Position numbers and translations under genes: made by a program. A stretch of DNA of 64,000 nucleotides from Palsa-892 sp035295845 (lineage in GTDB: Bacteria > Pseudomonadota > Alphaproteobacteria > Rhizobiales > Xanthobacteraceae): assembly GCA_035295845.1 (NCBI GenBank), contig DATGIF010000028.1:233147-297146 (forward strand). The letters are read 5' to 3'. The notes under the pieces are model-generated. The model was not told the DNA's origin. It saw only the letters and a list, made by a program, of their open reading frames with translations, and did no database searches. Numbering within the stretch: position 1 is the first letter of the stretch; each line of letters opens with the position of its first letter. Below, one piece after another: positions 1-6,442 of the stretch.

Positions 1-178
1 GCTTGTCGCTGATTTTGAATGTCCACGGCCATTGCATCAGATAGTCATAGTCTTCGGCCGACACGCGCACGCAGTATTGCGCTTTCGCGCCTATCGTGAT
101 CGTGCGCACATCCTCGTTGCGAGGATCATAAAGCTGGATCACCCGGTCGCCGGGGAATGGGATGACATCGCCGCTCAC
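1..178 (-). CDS. HNH/AP2-type homing endonuclease-like protein, C-terminus cut by window edge
   Basis: Only the first 59 codons are inside the window. The start is a GTG whose GTGA overlaps the stop of a gene on the same strand, which suggests translational coupling. The visible part ends in the pattern SAEDYDYLMQWPWTFKISDK, which resembles the segment ahead of the HNH nuclease core in phage free-standing endonucleases. The nuclease motif itself would lie beyond base 1, so the call rests on the N-terminal pattern only. Confidence 0.5.
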   Translation of the reverse strand, partial: MSGDVIPFPGDRVIQLYDPRNEDVRTITIGAKAQYCVRVSAEDYDYLMQWPWTFKISDK

Positions 179-801
179 GTCGAGGCTCCCTGCGTCTCAG
201 TGGGGTCTTCCTCGATGGCGCCCAGCTCGCGCAGCTTCAGAAAGAGCCGCTTGGTGCGTTGCATATCTTGCCAAGCGTTGTGAAAGCCGCTGCGCGGTTC
301 TTCGCTCAGAAGCTTCACACAAGCCTCATCGAGCGATGGCCACTTAAATGTGCCGTTCTTGCTGCCGTTCTTCGGCGGGATTTTGCAGAGCTGCGTTGAC
401 AGCTTCATCGTGTCGAGCCACGTCAGGCCCGGCCTCAGCCAGTTGTCTGTCGGCTTTCCGCGCCGCAGGATAGCGCCAGCGATCAGGTCTTTGTCGAAAT
501 CGACGCCGTGCCCGATAACGTGAGTGGCTTGGCTGGCGAGGCCGATGAGCATTCCAAGTGCCGTGACCTCGCTGACGCCCCGCCGGGCGGCCTCCTTGCT
601 GCTGATTCCGTGGATCAGCGCAGCGCCTTCGCGGATTTTCCGCCCCTCAGCGCGCACTTTGATATAGAAGAATTCCTGCGCCCAGCCCTCATCATCGAAC
701 AGCTCAGCAGCGATGGCGACCGGCCACGGTTGCGCCGGATCATCAAGCGCAAGATGCTGCTTGATCAGGTCGCTGCTTTCGCAATCGAAGGCGAGGAACA
801 T
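175..801 (-). CDS. DEDDh-type 3'-5' exonuclease
   Basis: This 208-residue protein has the DnaQ-like exonuclease signature. FDCES near the N-terminus supplies the D-x-E pair, GHGVDFDKDLI near residue 100 supplies the second acidic motif, and HNAWQDM near residue 176 supplies the H-x4-D third motif. Members remove nucleotides from DNA 3' ends using two metal ions. It lies in the leftward operon with a Rad52-family annealing protein and an SSB-like protein, so a role in phage recombination or end processing is likely. The start gives the D-x-E motif its usual position close to the N-terminus. Confidence 0.8.
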   Translation of the reverse strand: MFLAFDCESSDLIKQHLALDDPAQPWPVAIAAELFDDEGWAQEFFYIKVRAEGRKIREGAALIHGISSKEAARRGVSEVTALGMLIGLASQATHVIGHGVDFDKDLIAGAILRRGKPTDNWLRPGLTWLDTMKLSTQLCKIPPKNGSKNGTFKWPSLDEACVKLLSEEPRSGFHNAWQDMQRTKRLFLKLRELGAIEEDPTETQGAST

Positions 802-808
802 GGCGCGT

Positions 809-1036
809 TCACTCGCTGATCAATTCGATCTTGCCGGTGAACGGCTCGAATTCTTCTTCGCCCCAACTTTGGCAATGAAAACCTAGGTGGTATCCGCCGA
901 CATTAACGGCAACAACGGTGCCACAGTTCTCGGCATGGAAAAGCACAACAAATTCGCATCCGCCCTTGGTGTATTTTTTCAAGCAAGGATATGCGGATCG
1001 CGGCGCTTTATTTGATGGCACAATTACTGATCTCAT
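809..1036 (-). CDS. unknown small phage protein (75 aa)
   Basis: No family recognised. The start follows AAAGGAGACC, a strong Shine-Dalgarno sequence that recurs ahead of many genes of this prophage. The protein is about 75 residues and rich in aromatic and Cys/His residues in its second half (NCGTVVAVNVGGYHLGFHC), which could be a metal site, but the spacing matches no motif I know. It is part of the leftward recombination operon. Confidence 0.6.
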   Translation of the reverse strand: MRSVIVPSNKAPRSAYPCLKKYTKGGCEFVVLFHAENCGTVVAVNVGGYHLGFHCQSWGEEEFEPFTGKIELISE

Positions 1037-1061
1037 TTTTGGTCTCCTTTGGTTTCCGAGT

Positions 1062-1104
1062 GGCGGGAGGGGGAAGAGTCAGCCGGACAGAACCCCCTCC
1101 CGCC
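1062..1104. repeat. perfect 12-bp inverted repeat in intergenic gap
   Basis: GGCGGGAGGGGG at 1062-1073 is exactly complementary to CCCCCTCCCGCC at 1093-1104, with a 19-base loop. It fills the roughly 100-base gap between two leftward genes. There is no clear T run on the leftward strand, so it may be a processing or attenuating hairpin instead of a full terminator. Confidence 0.65.
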
Positions 1105-1135
1105 CGCATCCCGCCGGGCGGCCCCGGCGAGCGCG

Positions 1136-1489
1136 TTAGATGTCCAATCTCATTTCAGCGCGCCGCGACGCCTCCATTGATCCAAGTTGCCGATCCTTCA
1201 TCTCGATGTAGCGAAGCTGCACCTTCAGAAGATTCGCCGCCTTCCGCGCCTCGACCATCCTCTGATTGAACTGCGCCCATTCCGGCGAAGCCTTCACAGT
1301 CTGTTGCGCCTTGTTGAACGCCATCTTGGGATTCTGTTCTTGAACGCTGGCGATCAACTGCGCTTCGGTTGCAGAGCGCGTGTTTTCGAGAAGGGACGCA
1401 GCGGCTTCCGCGTCCACCCATTTTTTCGCAGCGATGCGATATTCTTCCGGCCAGTCGCGGCGCCTGTTCGGATCAGCGGGCGCCACCAT
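1136..1489 (-). CDS. unknown phage protein next to recombination genes (117 aa)
   Basis: A helical, charged protein with a WPEEYRIAAKKWVDAEAAASLLE opening (residues about 13-35) and a KAANLLKVQLRYIEMK stretch near the C-terminus. I recall proteins of this type beside Rad52 or ERF genes in alphaproteobacterial phages, but I cannot name a function. Its ATG overlaps the stop codon of the SSB-tailed protein gene upstream, so the two are probably coupled. Confidence 0.65.
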   Translation of the reverse strand: MVAPADPNRRRDWPEEYRIAAKKWVDAEAAASLLENTRSATEAQLIASVQEQNPKMAFNKAQQTVKASPEWAQFNQRMVEARKAANLLKVQLRYIEMKDRQLGSMEASRRAEMRLDI

Positions 1490-1935
1490 CAGAACGGAAT
1501 TTCATCGTCCATCGCGCGTCCGCGATCATCGGATTCGGGGCCGGGGTCGCCCCGGTCGCGGTCATCGGGGTAGTCATCGTGCCCGCGTCCGCGATCATCG
1601 CTCCGCCGATCATCCCGGCGGCCACCGCGACGATCATCCCGATCATCATAACGGTCGCGATCACGGTCACGTCCGCGTCCGCTGCGTCCGCCACGGCTGT
1701 CGCGATCATCGCGATCACGGCCACGTCCACCGCGCCCACGCGACTCTTTTTCGTCGCCGCGCTTGAGCGCAATGTATTCATCGCCGCCCCGGCTTTCGTT
1801 CCACCAGCCCGACAGCCAGTATTCAACGCCGTCGATGTTGATGCTGCCGCTGAAATCGCGATCCGTGCGACGTTTCTTGTCATCGTTCTTGAAAAGAACG
1901 CCTTGGTTGGTGTTGTCATAGTCGTCCCGCGCCAT
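1489..1935 (-). CDS. SSB-tail protein: DUF736-like N-terminus, Arg/Asp-rich linker, DDEIPF tip
   Basis: The N-terminal 60 residues (NQGVLFKNDDKK, then FSGSINIDGVEYWLSGWW) look like a small beta domain similar to DUF736 proteins. They are followed by about 80 residues of RGRD, RDRD and DDR repeats and a final MDDEIPF. That ending closely matches the acidic tip of bacterial single-strand binding proteins, which recruits repair enzymes. The ATG at 1935 is chosen because CAAAGGAGACCAACC lies directly before it. I infer a ssDNA- or repair-associated adaptor acting with the neighbouring Rad52 protein. No complete OB-fold is obvious. Confidence 0.65.
   Translation of the reverse strand: MARDDYDNTNQGVLFKNDDKKRRTDRDFSGSINIDGVEYWLSGWWNESRGGDEYIALKRGDEKESRGRGGRGRDRDDRDSRGGRSGRGRDRDRDRYDDRDDRRGGRRDDRRSDDRGRGHDDYPDDRDRGDPGPESDDRGRAMDDEIPF
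1500..1740. repeat. low-complexity repeat encoding Arg-Asp/Arg-Gly linker
   Basis: The DNA is built from degenerate copies of CGATCATC, CGGTCGCGATC and GTCCGCG units. These encode the RD/RG-rich linker of the SSB-tail protein on the minus strand. Such tracts tend to expand and contract, so linker length may vary between relatives. Confidence 0.7.
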
Positions 1936-1959
1936 GGTTGGTCTCCTTTGGCGTTTCAA

Positions 1960-2268
1960 TTAGAAGGTTGGTTCACGAAACAGGCTCATCACCGTTTCGA
2001 TTTTGTCCTTGGATTCCTTCAGGCCATCGCCGGTGAGGCTGCGATAGATTTTGATGGCGTCTATTTTTCTGCGCTCAGCCATGCAACCGATGAGATGCGC
2101 GACCATCAGGGGAGATGGGGCGTTTTGCTGGCGGCGCTCAGCTTCGTCGAGCCGCTCATTGAGCGAAGCGATTTCGCGGCTCGTGATGCCGCGCTCGCAG
2201 CCCAAGTCTTCCGCCTGCCTTTCGAGGCGGTCGAGAAGAAGGCGCAGCACATCAAACATGGGCGCCAT
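1960..2268 (-). CDS. phage protein with ribosomal L7/L12-like C-terminal motif
   Basis: About 102 residues. The first half is helical and probably coiled coil (LLLDRLERQAEDL, SLNERLDEAERR). The second half contains KIDAIKIYRSLTGDGLKESK (residues about 74-93), which resembles the L7/L12 C-terminal motif KIxVIKxVRxxTGLGLKEAK. In ribosomes that domain binds translation factors; its role in phage proteins is not known to me. The start at 2268 has AAGAAGG upstream and overlaps the end of the Rad52-type gene. Confidence 0.6.
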   Translation of the reverse strand: MAPMFDVLRLLLDRLERQAEDLGCERGITSREIASLNERLDEAERRQQNAPSPLMVAHLIGCMAERRKIDAIKIYRSLTGDGLKESKDKIETVMSLFREPTF

Positions 2269-2908
2269 CCTTCTTCGTAGCGGTGCCATCCTTCTTCGCG
2301 GCGGCGATTTCCTTCAGCTTGTTGTGAAGGTCGATTCCAATTTCCGCCTTCTGATCATCCGTCAGTGAATTCCAGAACGCCTTATATGTCGGCATTCCTT
2401 TTTCGGCTGCGGCTTGCGCCCGCTCTTTCACCGGCCGTCCGTAGTTGGCGATGATTTCGGCGAGGCGCGGATATTCGTGATCCTCGATTTCGGCGACATC
2501 TTTTTTGCCGCGCTTGATCCAGCGCACATCGACCATCATTGCCGGGATGGCATAGAGGTAGCGGCCGACATTCCAGTTGACGGCGGCGCGTTTAAAGGAA
2601 TCGCTCAGCGATCCTTTTTCCGGTTCGAATTTCGTTTCACCGGCGCCATCCCATTTCCAAACCCAGCCGTCCGGCCCCTTGATGCCGATGCCAGCGAGCA
2701 TCACACCGCAAACGTCCTTCTGATCGCGCGCCCAATTCATCGGGCTGCACACCTCATCGAAGCGATTCATCACGTCGCGCGCGTCGATGTAGCAGAGCGC
2801 GAGGCCCGTCCTGTCGCCAGCGTGAGCGAGGCGCCAAGAAACGAGTTTTGAATCGAACGGTTCTGCAAGCGCCTTGAGCAATTCCGGAGTTACGAAATCT
2901 TTTGGCAT
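2252..2908 (-). CDS. Rad52/22-family single-strand annealing protein
   Basis: The 218-residue product matches the Rad52/22 group of phage annealing proteins: a leading helix (PELLKALAEPFDSKLVSWRL), the DARDVMNRFDEVCSPMNW segment, and the KFEPEKGSLSDSFKRAAVNW segment that leads into GRYLY. These proteins anneal complementary single strands and drive phage recombination. The C-terminal 40 residues are Lys/Ala-rich and may be flexible. A coiled-coil protein gene lies immediately upstream and the SSB-tail protein gene downstream, forming a recombination cluster. Confidence 0.82.
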   Translation of the reverse strand: MPKDFVTPELLKALAEPFDSKLVSWRLAHAGDRTGLALCYIDARDVMNRFDEVCSPMNWARDQKDVCGVMLAGIGIKGPDGWVWKWDGAGETKFEPEKGSLSDSFKRAAVNWNVGRYLYAIPAMMVDVRWIKRGKKDVAEIEDHEYPRLAEIIANYGRPVKERAQAAAEKGMPTYKAFWNSLTDDQKAEIGIDLHNKLKEIAAAKKDGTATKKDGAHV

Positions 2909-3678
2909 TAGTAGCCTCGTTGGGTTTCAGAGCGGACGCCATTCGGAAGCTTGTTGTGAAGCTTCCGGTAGGCGCGAGCGCCCTTGATGATGGCCTCGTT
3001 GATGTCGTCAGTTGCCCCGATGGCCTTAACGGCTTTCACCGCGTCATCGACAATCAGGGTTTCCTTAGTGCGGACGGCGAGCGCCTTCTGCCCGTGCCCG
3101 GCCGACACACGCACGCTCACATCGCGTTGTGCGAGCGTCGCCTGCCGATCAGCGGATTTGAAATCGTCAACAGCTTCGTGGGCCGCCTCGGTGGCGGTGC
3201 CCACATCAGATTCGACGCCAAGCGAGGCATCTTCTTTTGCGGCGTCGGCAGCGGCGACGGCGGCAAGCGCACGTTCGCGCGCCTCATCCGCTTCCTTCTT
3301 CGCCGCGTCGGCAGCCGCTTGGCGCTTCTGTTCTTCGATGGCGCGGAATGAATTGAGGCGCTTCTTTATCTCGATGCATAAATCATCGAGCAATTCTTTG
3401 GGTGACTTAAAGAGTGCGTTGATCTTGCGCACCTGATCGTTCAGCGGATCGACTTGTTTTTTGCGCTCAGTCTCGCAGGCATCATAGGCGCCATCGGCAA
3501 GGCCAATCATCTGCGCGGCCTTACGCGCGCCTTCTTCGGAAACGACAACCGGCTCATCCTTGAGATATTGTTTGAGCGTCTTGTACGCTTCCCGAGCCTG
3601 CGTGATGACAGCAGGCTCATCGGCTGGCGGATTGTTGCCACCGATTACAGCGCGAGGATTTTCTGCCGCCTGATTCAT
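2908..3678 (-). CDS. coiled-coil phage protein of the recombination cluster (256 aa)
   Basis: It begins with AVIGGNNPP, a motif common near the start of phage proteins encoded beside ERF/Rad52 genes. A long Ala/Glu/Lys-rich coiled coil spans roughly residues 100-170, and the C-terminus has a compact basic segment (KGARAYRKLHNKLPNG). The stop is one base from the Rad52-type start. No catalytic motif is seen. An accessory to DNA annealing or end binding is possible but unproven. Confidence 0.65.
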   Translation of the reverse strand: MNQAAENPRAVIGGNNPPADEPAVITQAREAYKTLKQYLKDEPVVVSEEGARKAAQMIGLADGAYDACETERKKQVDPLNDQVRKINALFKSPKELLDDLCIEIKKRLNSFRAIEEQKRQAAADAAKKEADEARERALAAVAAADAAKEDASLGVESDVGTATEAAHEAVDDFKSADRQATLAQRDVSVRVSAGHGQKALAVRTKETLIVDDAVKAVKAIGATDDINEAIIKGARAYRKLHNKLPNGVRSETQRGY

Positions 3679-3684
3679 TTCCGT

Positions 3685-3888
3685 TCAGCTCATCATGCCG
3701 CTGAAGAAGCCACCAGCGAGAAGCAAAAGAAAAAGACCGCCCCACAAGACGAAGACGGCAACAATGCCGGTGATCGTGAGGCTGGTCCGTTGTCCGTGCG
3801 CCATGCATTCGCCTTCGCGCAGAAGCCCGACAACAATGTGCAGGATGATGAAGGCGAGTACCGCCCACTGAGGCCAATACGCAATCAT
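3685..3888 (-). CDS. small membrane protein, two predicted TM segments
   Basis: 67 residues with hydrophobic stretches at about residues 8-22 (WAVLAFIILHIVVGLL) and 37-60 (ITGIVAVFVLWGGLFLLLLAGG), separated by a short polar loop. The topology is that of a small inner-membrane protein. Position in the early leftward operon makes a lysis role unlikely; superinfection exclusion is one possibility but no sequence evidence supports it. Confidence 0.55.
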   Translation of the reverse strand: MIAYWPQWAVLAFIILHIVVGLLREGECMAHGQRTSLTITGIVAVFVLWGGLFLLLLAGGFFSGMMS

Positions 3889-3891
3889 TGG

Positions 3892-4215
3892 TTACGCTCC
3901 CTCCTTGGCTGGCGCGCGTGAATAGAGTGGCGTTGTGCGCGCGTGGCTGCTTTTGATTTTCATTTGGCCATAGCCGACCTTGTGAAGAAGGCCGCGCTTG
4001 ACGGCGGTGAGGATCAGCGATCCCCATGCGTTGTGATGATTTGGTTTCACGCCGACATCGGTGAGCATCACACGGATGTCTTCGGCGGTGCCGGACCAAG
4101 ATGCGCTAAGTCCCTCGATGAGCGGAAGCGCAAGCTTGATGAAATTGCTGTTTACGGCGGCGATGGCCGATGTCGCCTGATTGCGCGCCTCGCGCGCGGC
4201 GGTGAGCGTGTTCAT
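3892..4215 (-). CDS. unknown early protein, possible winged-helix fold (107 aa)
   Basis: The middle (SWSGTAEDIRVMLTDVGVKPNHHNAWGSLILTAVKRGLL) reads like a helix-turn-helix or winged-helix region of phage replication/regulatory proteins, with a basic tail. It overlaps the upstream gene by four bases (ATGA-type), typical of coupled translation. Function is not assigned. Confidence 0.6.
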   Translation of the reverse strand: MNTLTAAREARNQATSAIAAVNSNFIKLALPLIEGLSASWSGTAEDIRVMLTDVGVKPNHHNAWGSLILTAVKRGLLHKVGYGQMKIKSSHARTTPLYSRAPAKEGA

Positions 4216-4397
4216 ATCGCGCCCACCTCGCGCGCCAGCTCATAGCGCATCTCCGCAAGAAGCTTGAAGACCCCGGCCGGGAACACGCCGTCATAGCGCG
4301 CTTCCAATAGCCTGATGCCGAAACGCAGCTCGCGCACGCGCTCAGGGTCGGCAGGGCGCTTCAGGTCGGCGAACGATTTGAGGGGCGCGGCGCTCAC
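4212..4397 (-). CDS. unknown small protein (61 aa)
   Basis: I place the start at the GTG at 4397, which overlaps the stop of a tiny membrane-protein gene (GTGA). The product is mostly helical and charged (RPADPERVRELRFGIRLLEA, ending in MRYELAREVGAI). A longer in-frame start upstream would run through the tiny gene and is less likely. Confidence 0.5.
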   Translation of the reverse strand: MSAAPLKSFADLKRPADPERVRELRFGIRLLEARYDGVFPAGVFKLLAEMRYELAREVGAI

Positions 4398-4498
4398 CTG
4401 ATCACCACACTCAGGATCAGCGCGGCGCTCGCGAGCATCCCAATCACACCAAAGACGGCGGTGCGATTCCATCCGCGCTCGCTAAGGAAAGATTGCAT
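4394..4498 (-). CDS. tiny single-pass membrane protein, first gene of the leftward operon (34 aa)
   Basis: It reads MQSFLSERGWNRTAVFGVIG followed by a hydrophobic run (MLASAALILSVVI). A purine-rich AAGAGGCCGGGA lies just ahead of the ATG. It is the first open frame after the leftward promoter at 4543-4571, and its stop overlaps the following GTG start. One transmembrane helix is predicted by eye. Confidence 0.5.
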   Translation of the reverse strand: MQSFLSERGWNRTAVFGVIGMLASAALILSVVIR

Positions 4499-4542
4499 TC
4501 CCGGCCTCTTGTCGGTGACGAATCAAGTCGTCACGTTTGCGA

Positions 4543-4571
4543 CAATAGGAATAGGACTCTTACTCTGTCAA
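4543..4571 (-). promoter_or_regulatory. leftward promoter of the recombination operon, with operator and GANTC site
   Basis: On the minus strand TTGACA (4571-4566) is followed after 17 bases by CTATTG (4548-4543), a good sigma-70-type promoter. Two AATAGGA copies (4544-4550 and 4550-4556) cover the -10 side; the same motif occurs in the repressor operator region near 6000. A GACTC (GANTC) site at 4555-4559 lies between the two hexamers, and a second, GAATC, is at 4520-4524. Confidence 0.6.
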
Positions 4572-4876
4572 TATGTCCCTACAAAAAATGTTGACACCCC
4601 CTTTCGGAATTGTGCTGCGCATCTGTATGCATGACGCCCGGCCGCGATTCGCTCGCGGCCTCGTATGTCAGTCAGGCGTGACCGATCCGCTGGCATATCA
4701 GAGCTACCGCGCGATGGATGGGTGCTAAGGAATCGAGCGCGGACAGGTCTCGTCGCGAGGGGTGTGCCTGTTTCCTTCGGCTGCGTCGCCGAAAAAGTAT
4801 CCCAGCGTCGCCACGCCGCAGCGTGAGCGCGTTTCCGGCAAGCGTCCGTCCGAACTGCACCTAGCAGAACGTGACC

Positions 4877-4930
4877 CCCGGAAGACGGTAGCCTGCGCTT
4901 GCTCGCGGGCTAGGTCTTCGTCTTTCCGGG
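4877..4930. repeat. nested two-part hairpin
   Basis: The outer stem pairs CCCGGAAGACG (4877-4887) with CGTCTTTCCGGG (4919-4930), with one bulged base. The inner stem pairs TAGCCTGCG (4889-4897) with CGCGGGCTA (4904-4912), where the single mismatch is a G-U pair in RNA, around a six-base loop. The hairpin lies 45 bases before the next gene's start. Confidence 0.6.
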
Positions 4931-4974
4931 CTTCGCATCCGAACCGACTACACCAGCAAAATTAAGGAGAAGGA

Positions 4975-5175
4975 ATGAGTCAGAGTCAGGCTTTGAGTCC
5001 GCCTGCGCATAGGCAGTTGAGCAAAGAGGAAATCAGGGAGTTGGAAGGGCAGCACGGCGGATGGACCGCTGACGATCTAGCGCGTTACGGCGTTCCGTTC
5101 CCGCCTCCGCGCGGATGGAAGAAGCAAATCATTCGCCATGGAATCCCATGGCGTGATGAACGCGACTCCCGATGA
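4975..5175 (+). CDS. unknown small protein (66 aa)
   Basis: Preceded by AAGGAGAAGGA, a strong ribosome binding site. The product has a short helical region (SKEEIRELEGQHGGWTADDL) and a Pro/Trp/Arg-rich tail (PFPPPRGWKKQIIRHGIPW). It is convergent with the repressor gene; the two stops are 24 bases apart. The C-terminus resembles those of small DNA-binding or adaptor peptides, but I recognise no family. Confidence 0.55.
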   Translation: MSQSQALSPPAHRQLSKEEIRELEGQHGGWTADDLARYGVPFPPPRGWKKQIIRHGIPWRDERDSR

Positions 5176-5199
5176 AATCAGGAATCGCGTCCAGTTTTT

Positions 5200-5898
5200 T
5201 TATGCGTCTCCCGACATAACGATGCGATGCACTGAGACGACTTGTTCGCGGTCGAAAACGAATGGTCGCTCAGGGTTGAGCTGTTCAAGCCTCAGCTTCT
5301 TGTCATCCATCGAGACAAACCGCTTTACATACGCTGCCGGTGGCTCGCCATCGTCTCCGAGAATTTGAGCGATGACGTAATCTCCTTTGCGCACTGGCAG
5401 GTGCGGGTTGATGAAGACTGTTTCGCCGGGCATGTAGCGCGGCGTCATGGAATCGCCGACTACATAGACCGCGTAAGCGTCAGGGACGCCCGTGAGAGAC
5501 GGCGGCGCCAGCACGTCCGTCACCTTGTTTCCATTGAGAATGAACTGTCCATCTTTGCCCCCTACAGCGTGCCCGTAAACCGGGACTGTTGTGAATTTGC
5601 CGACTGAACTGCCGATCTTAGCGTTGGCAATTTGTCGCAGGGGTGCGGCATCGGAGTCAAGCGATCCGCGCAGCTCCGATTCAGGAATGCTTAAAATCTC
5701 CGCGACTTGCGGTCGAATTTTTTCTGGCAACACCTTCGGAATTCCGCGCTTGATGAACTGCTGAATATAGGAATGACTTTGGCCGATTTTTTTCGACAAA
5801 TCGGACCATGGGATTTTCAGCTCTGACGTTCGTTCTGCAACCAAATCGCGCACGCGCTGATCGCGCTCGTCGTCGATTTTTGTTGGCTTCTTGATCAT
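5200..5898 (-). CDS. S24/LexA-type phage repressor
   Basis: The 232-residue protein has an N-terminal helix-turn-helix (IPWSDLSKKIGQSHSYIQQF) and a C-terminal S24 peptidase fold. GDSMTPRYMPGE carries the catalytic serine, and AYVKRFV the likely catalytic lysine. Such repressors bind operators as dimers and cut themselves when RecA is activated. The expected cleavage region (PVYGHAVGGKDG) lacks a plain Ala-Gly bond, so the cut site may be Ala-Val or Val-Gly. I chose the ATG at 5898 because AGGGAACAGAG lies before it. Transcription diverges from the early genes across the operator region. Confidence 0.85.
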   Translation of the reverse strand: MIKKPTKIDDERDQRVRDLVAERTSELKIPWSDLSKKIGQSHSYIQQFIKRGIPKVLPEKIRPQVAEILSIPESELRGSLDSDAAPLRQIANAKIGSSVGKFTTVPVYGHAVGGKDGQFILNGNKVTDVLAPPSLTGVPDAYAVYVVGDSMTPRYMPGETVFINPHLPVRKGDYVIAQILGDDGEPPAAYVKRFVSMDDKKLRLEQLNPERPFVFDREQVVSVHRIVMSGDA

Positions 5899-5975
5899 CT
5901 CTGTTCCCTGCTGAACCAACGGTTAATGGTTGTGCGGTTGTCCTTTTTACCCGCTTCGCCCGCCGCCTTCAACAA

Positions 5976-6028
5976 CCTATTTTGCCCGCAATAGGAACCT
6001 GCCTCTTGCGAAATAGGATTTATCCTAT
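5976..6028. promoter_or_regulatory. probable repressor operators in the immunity region
   Basis: Two inverted repeats built on the same half-site are visible. One is CCTATT-8 bases-AATAGG (5976-5995). The other is ATAGGAT-TT-ATCCTAT (6013-6028). The gap lies between the divergent repressor and early genes. The AATAGGA half-site also occurs twice in the leftward promoter. A GATTC (GANTC) site is at 6053-6057. Confidence 0.6.
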
Positions 6029-6100
6029 ACGGTGATCGTCTGTTTCCGGGGTGATTCGTGGTGAACGCCACTCCCCCGTTAACCATGCGGGGCGATTGCG

Positions 6101-6442
6101 GTGCGGTTTTTCTCCTTAGCCTACACGGGCGAACAGCTCAGGGAAGCCAAACGGCTGATCCTCGACGGCGCCGGATTGATGCAGGTGGTGCGCGAAACGC
6201 AGCTACCTGAGAATTATGTGCGCGTCCTTTTGGGAATCGTTAGCTGCCCGGCCATCGCCCACACATTCGAGATTGCTTCCAAGTTTGACCGGCCGTTCGC
6301 GATGAATGGAACGGCGCGCGTTCTCAACGAAAACGATCACGTCGCATATCGGCGAGTGGTGGTGGACGATTTTGATGAGCCGCGCGTTTATTTCGTGACC
6401 GTGCCGCGCATTCGTTGCATCGAGGAAAGGGCGGCACAGTGA
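6101..6442 (+). CDS. unknown first rightward early protein (113 aa)
   Basis: The GTG start gives a product with a possible helix-turn-helix near the N-terminus (AKRLILDGAGLMQVVRETQL). A beta-rich C-terminal half follows (VAYRRVVVDDFDEPRVYFVTV). Its place just after the operators fits a Cro-like or early regulatory role, but no family is certain. It overlaps the GcrA-like gene by four bases. Confidence 0.55.
   Translation: MRFFSLAYTGEQLREAKRLILDGAGLMQVVRETQLPENYVRVLLGIVSCPAIAHTFEIASKFDRPFAMNGTARVLNENDHVAYRRVVVDDFDEPRVYFVTVPRIRCIEERAAQ

Larger units (their letters stand above)
4499..4974. other. 476-base gene-free region with stem-loops
   Basis: No convincing coding frame is present. Besides the leftward promoter it holds a second outward-facing TTGACA at 4591-4596 on the plus strand without a good -10. 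It also holds an 8-bp stem (GGCCGCGA/TCGCGGCC, 4640-4660) and a nested hairpin at 4877-4930. It could contain a structured leader or small RNA, or a replication or control site. Confidence 0.5.

Noticed and set aside
1500..1740. Repeat tract read as a possible CRISPR or satellite
   Set aside because: The units are short, degenerate and in frame with an Arg/Asp-rich protein, so protein-coding low complexity explains it.
1369..2280. A 303-codon plus-strand frame rich in Ala, Ile and Val
   Set aside because: It is the antisense of the Arg/Asp repeat linker and the L7/L12-like gene; the apparent hydrophobic repeats come from GATCATC-type DNA repeats.
4672..4860. A 62-codon minus-strand frame in the large gap
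   Set aside because: Arg-rich with no ribosome site or neighbour overlap; more likely non-coding.
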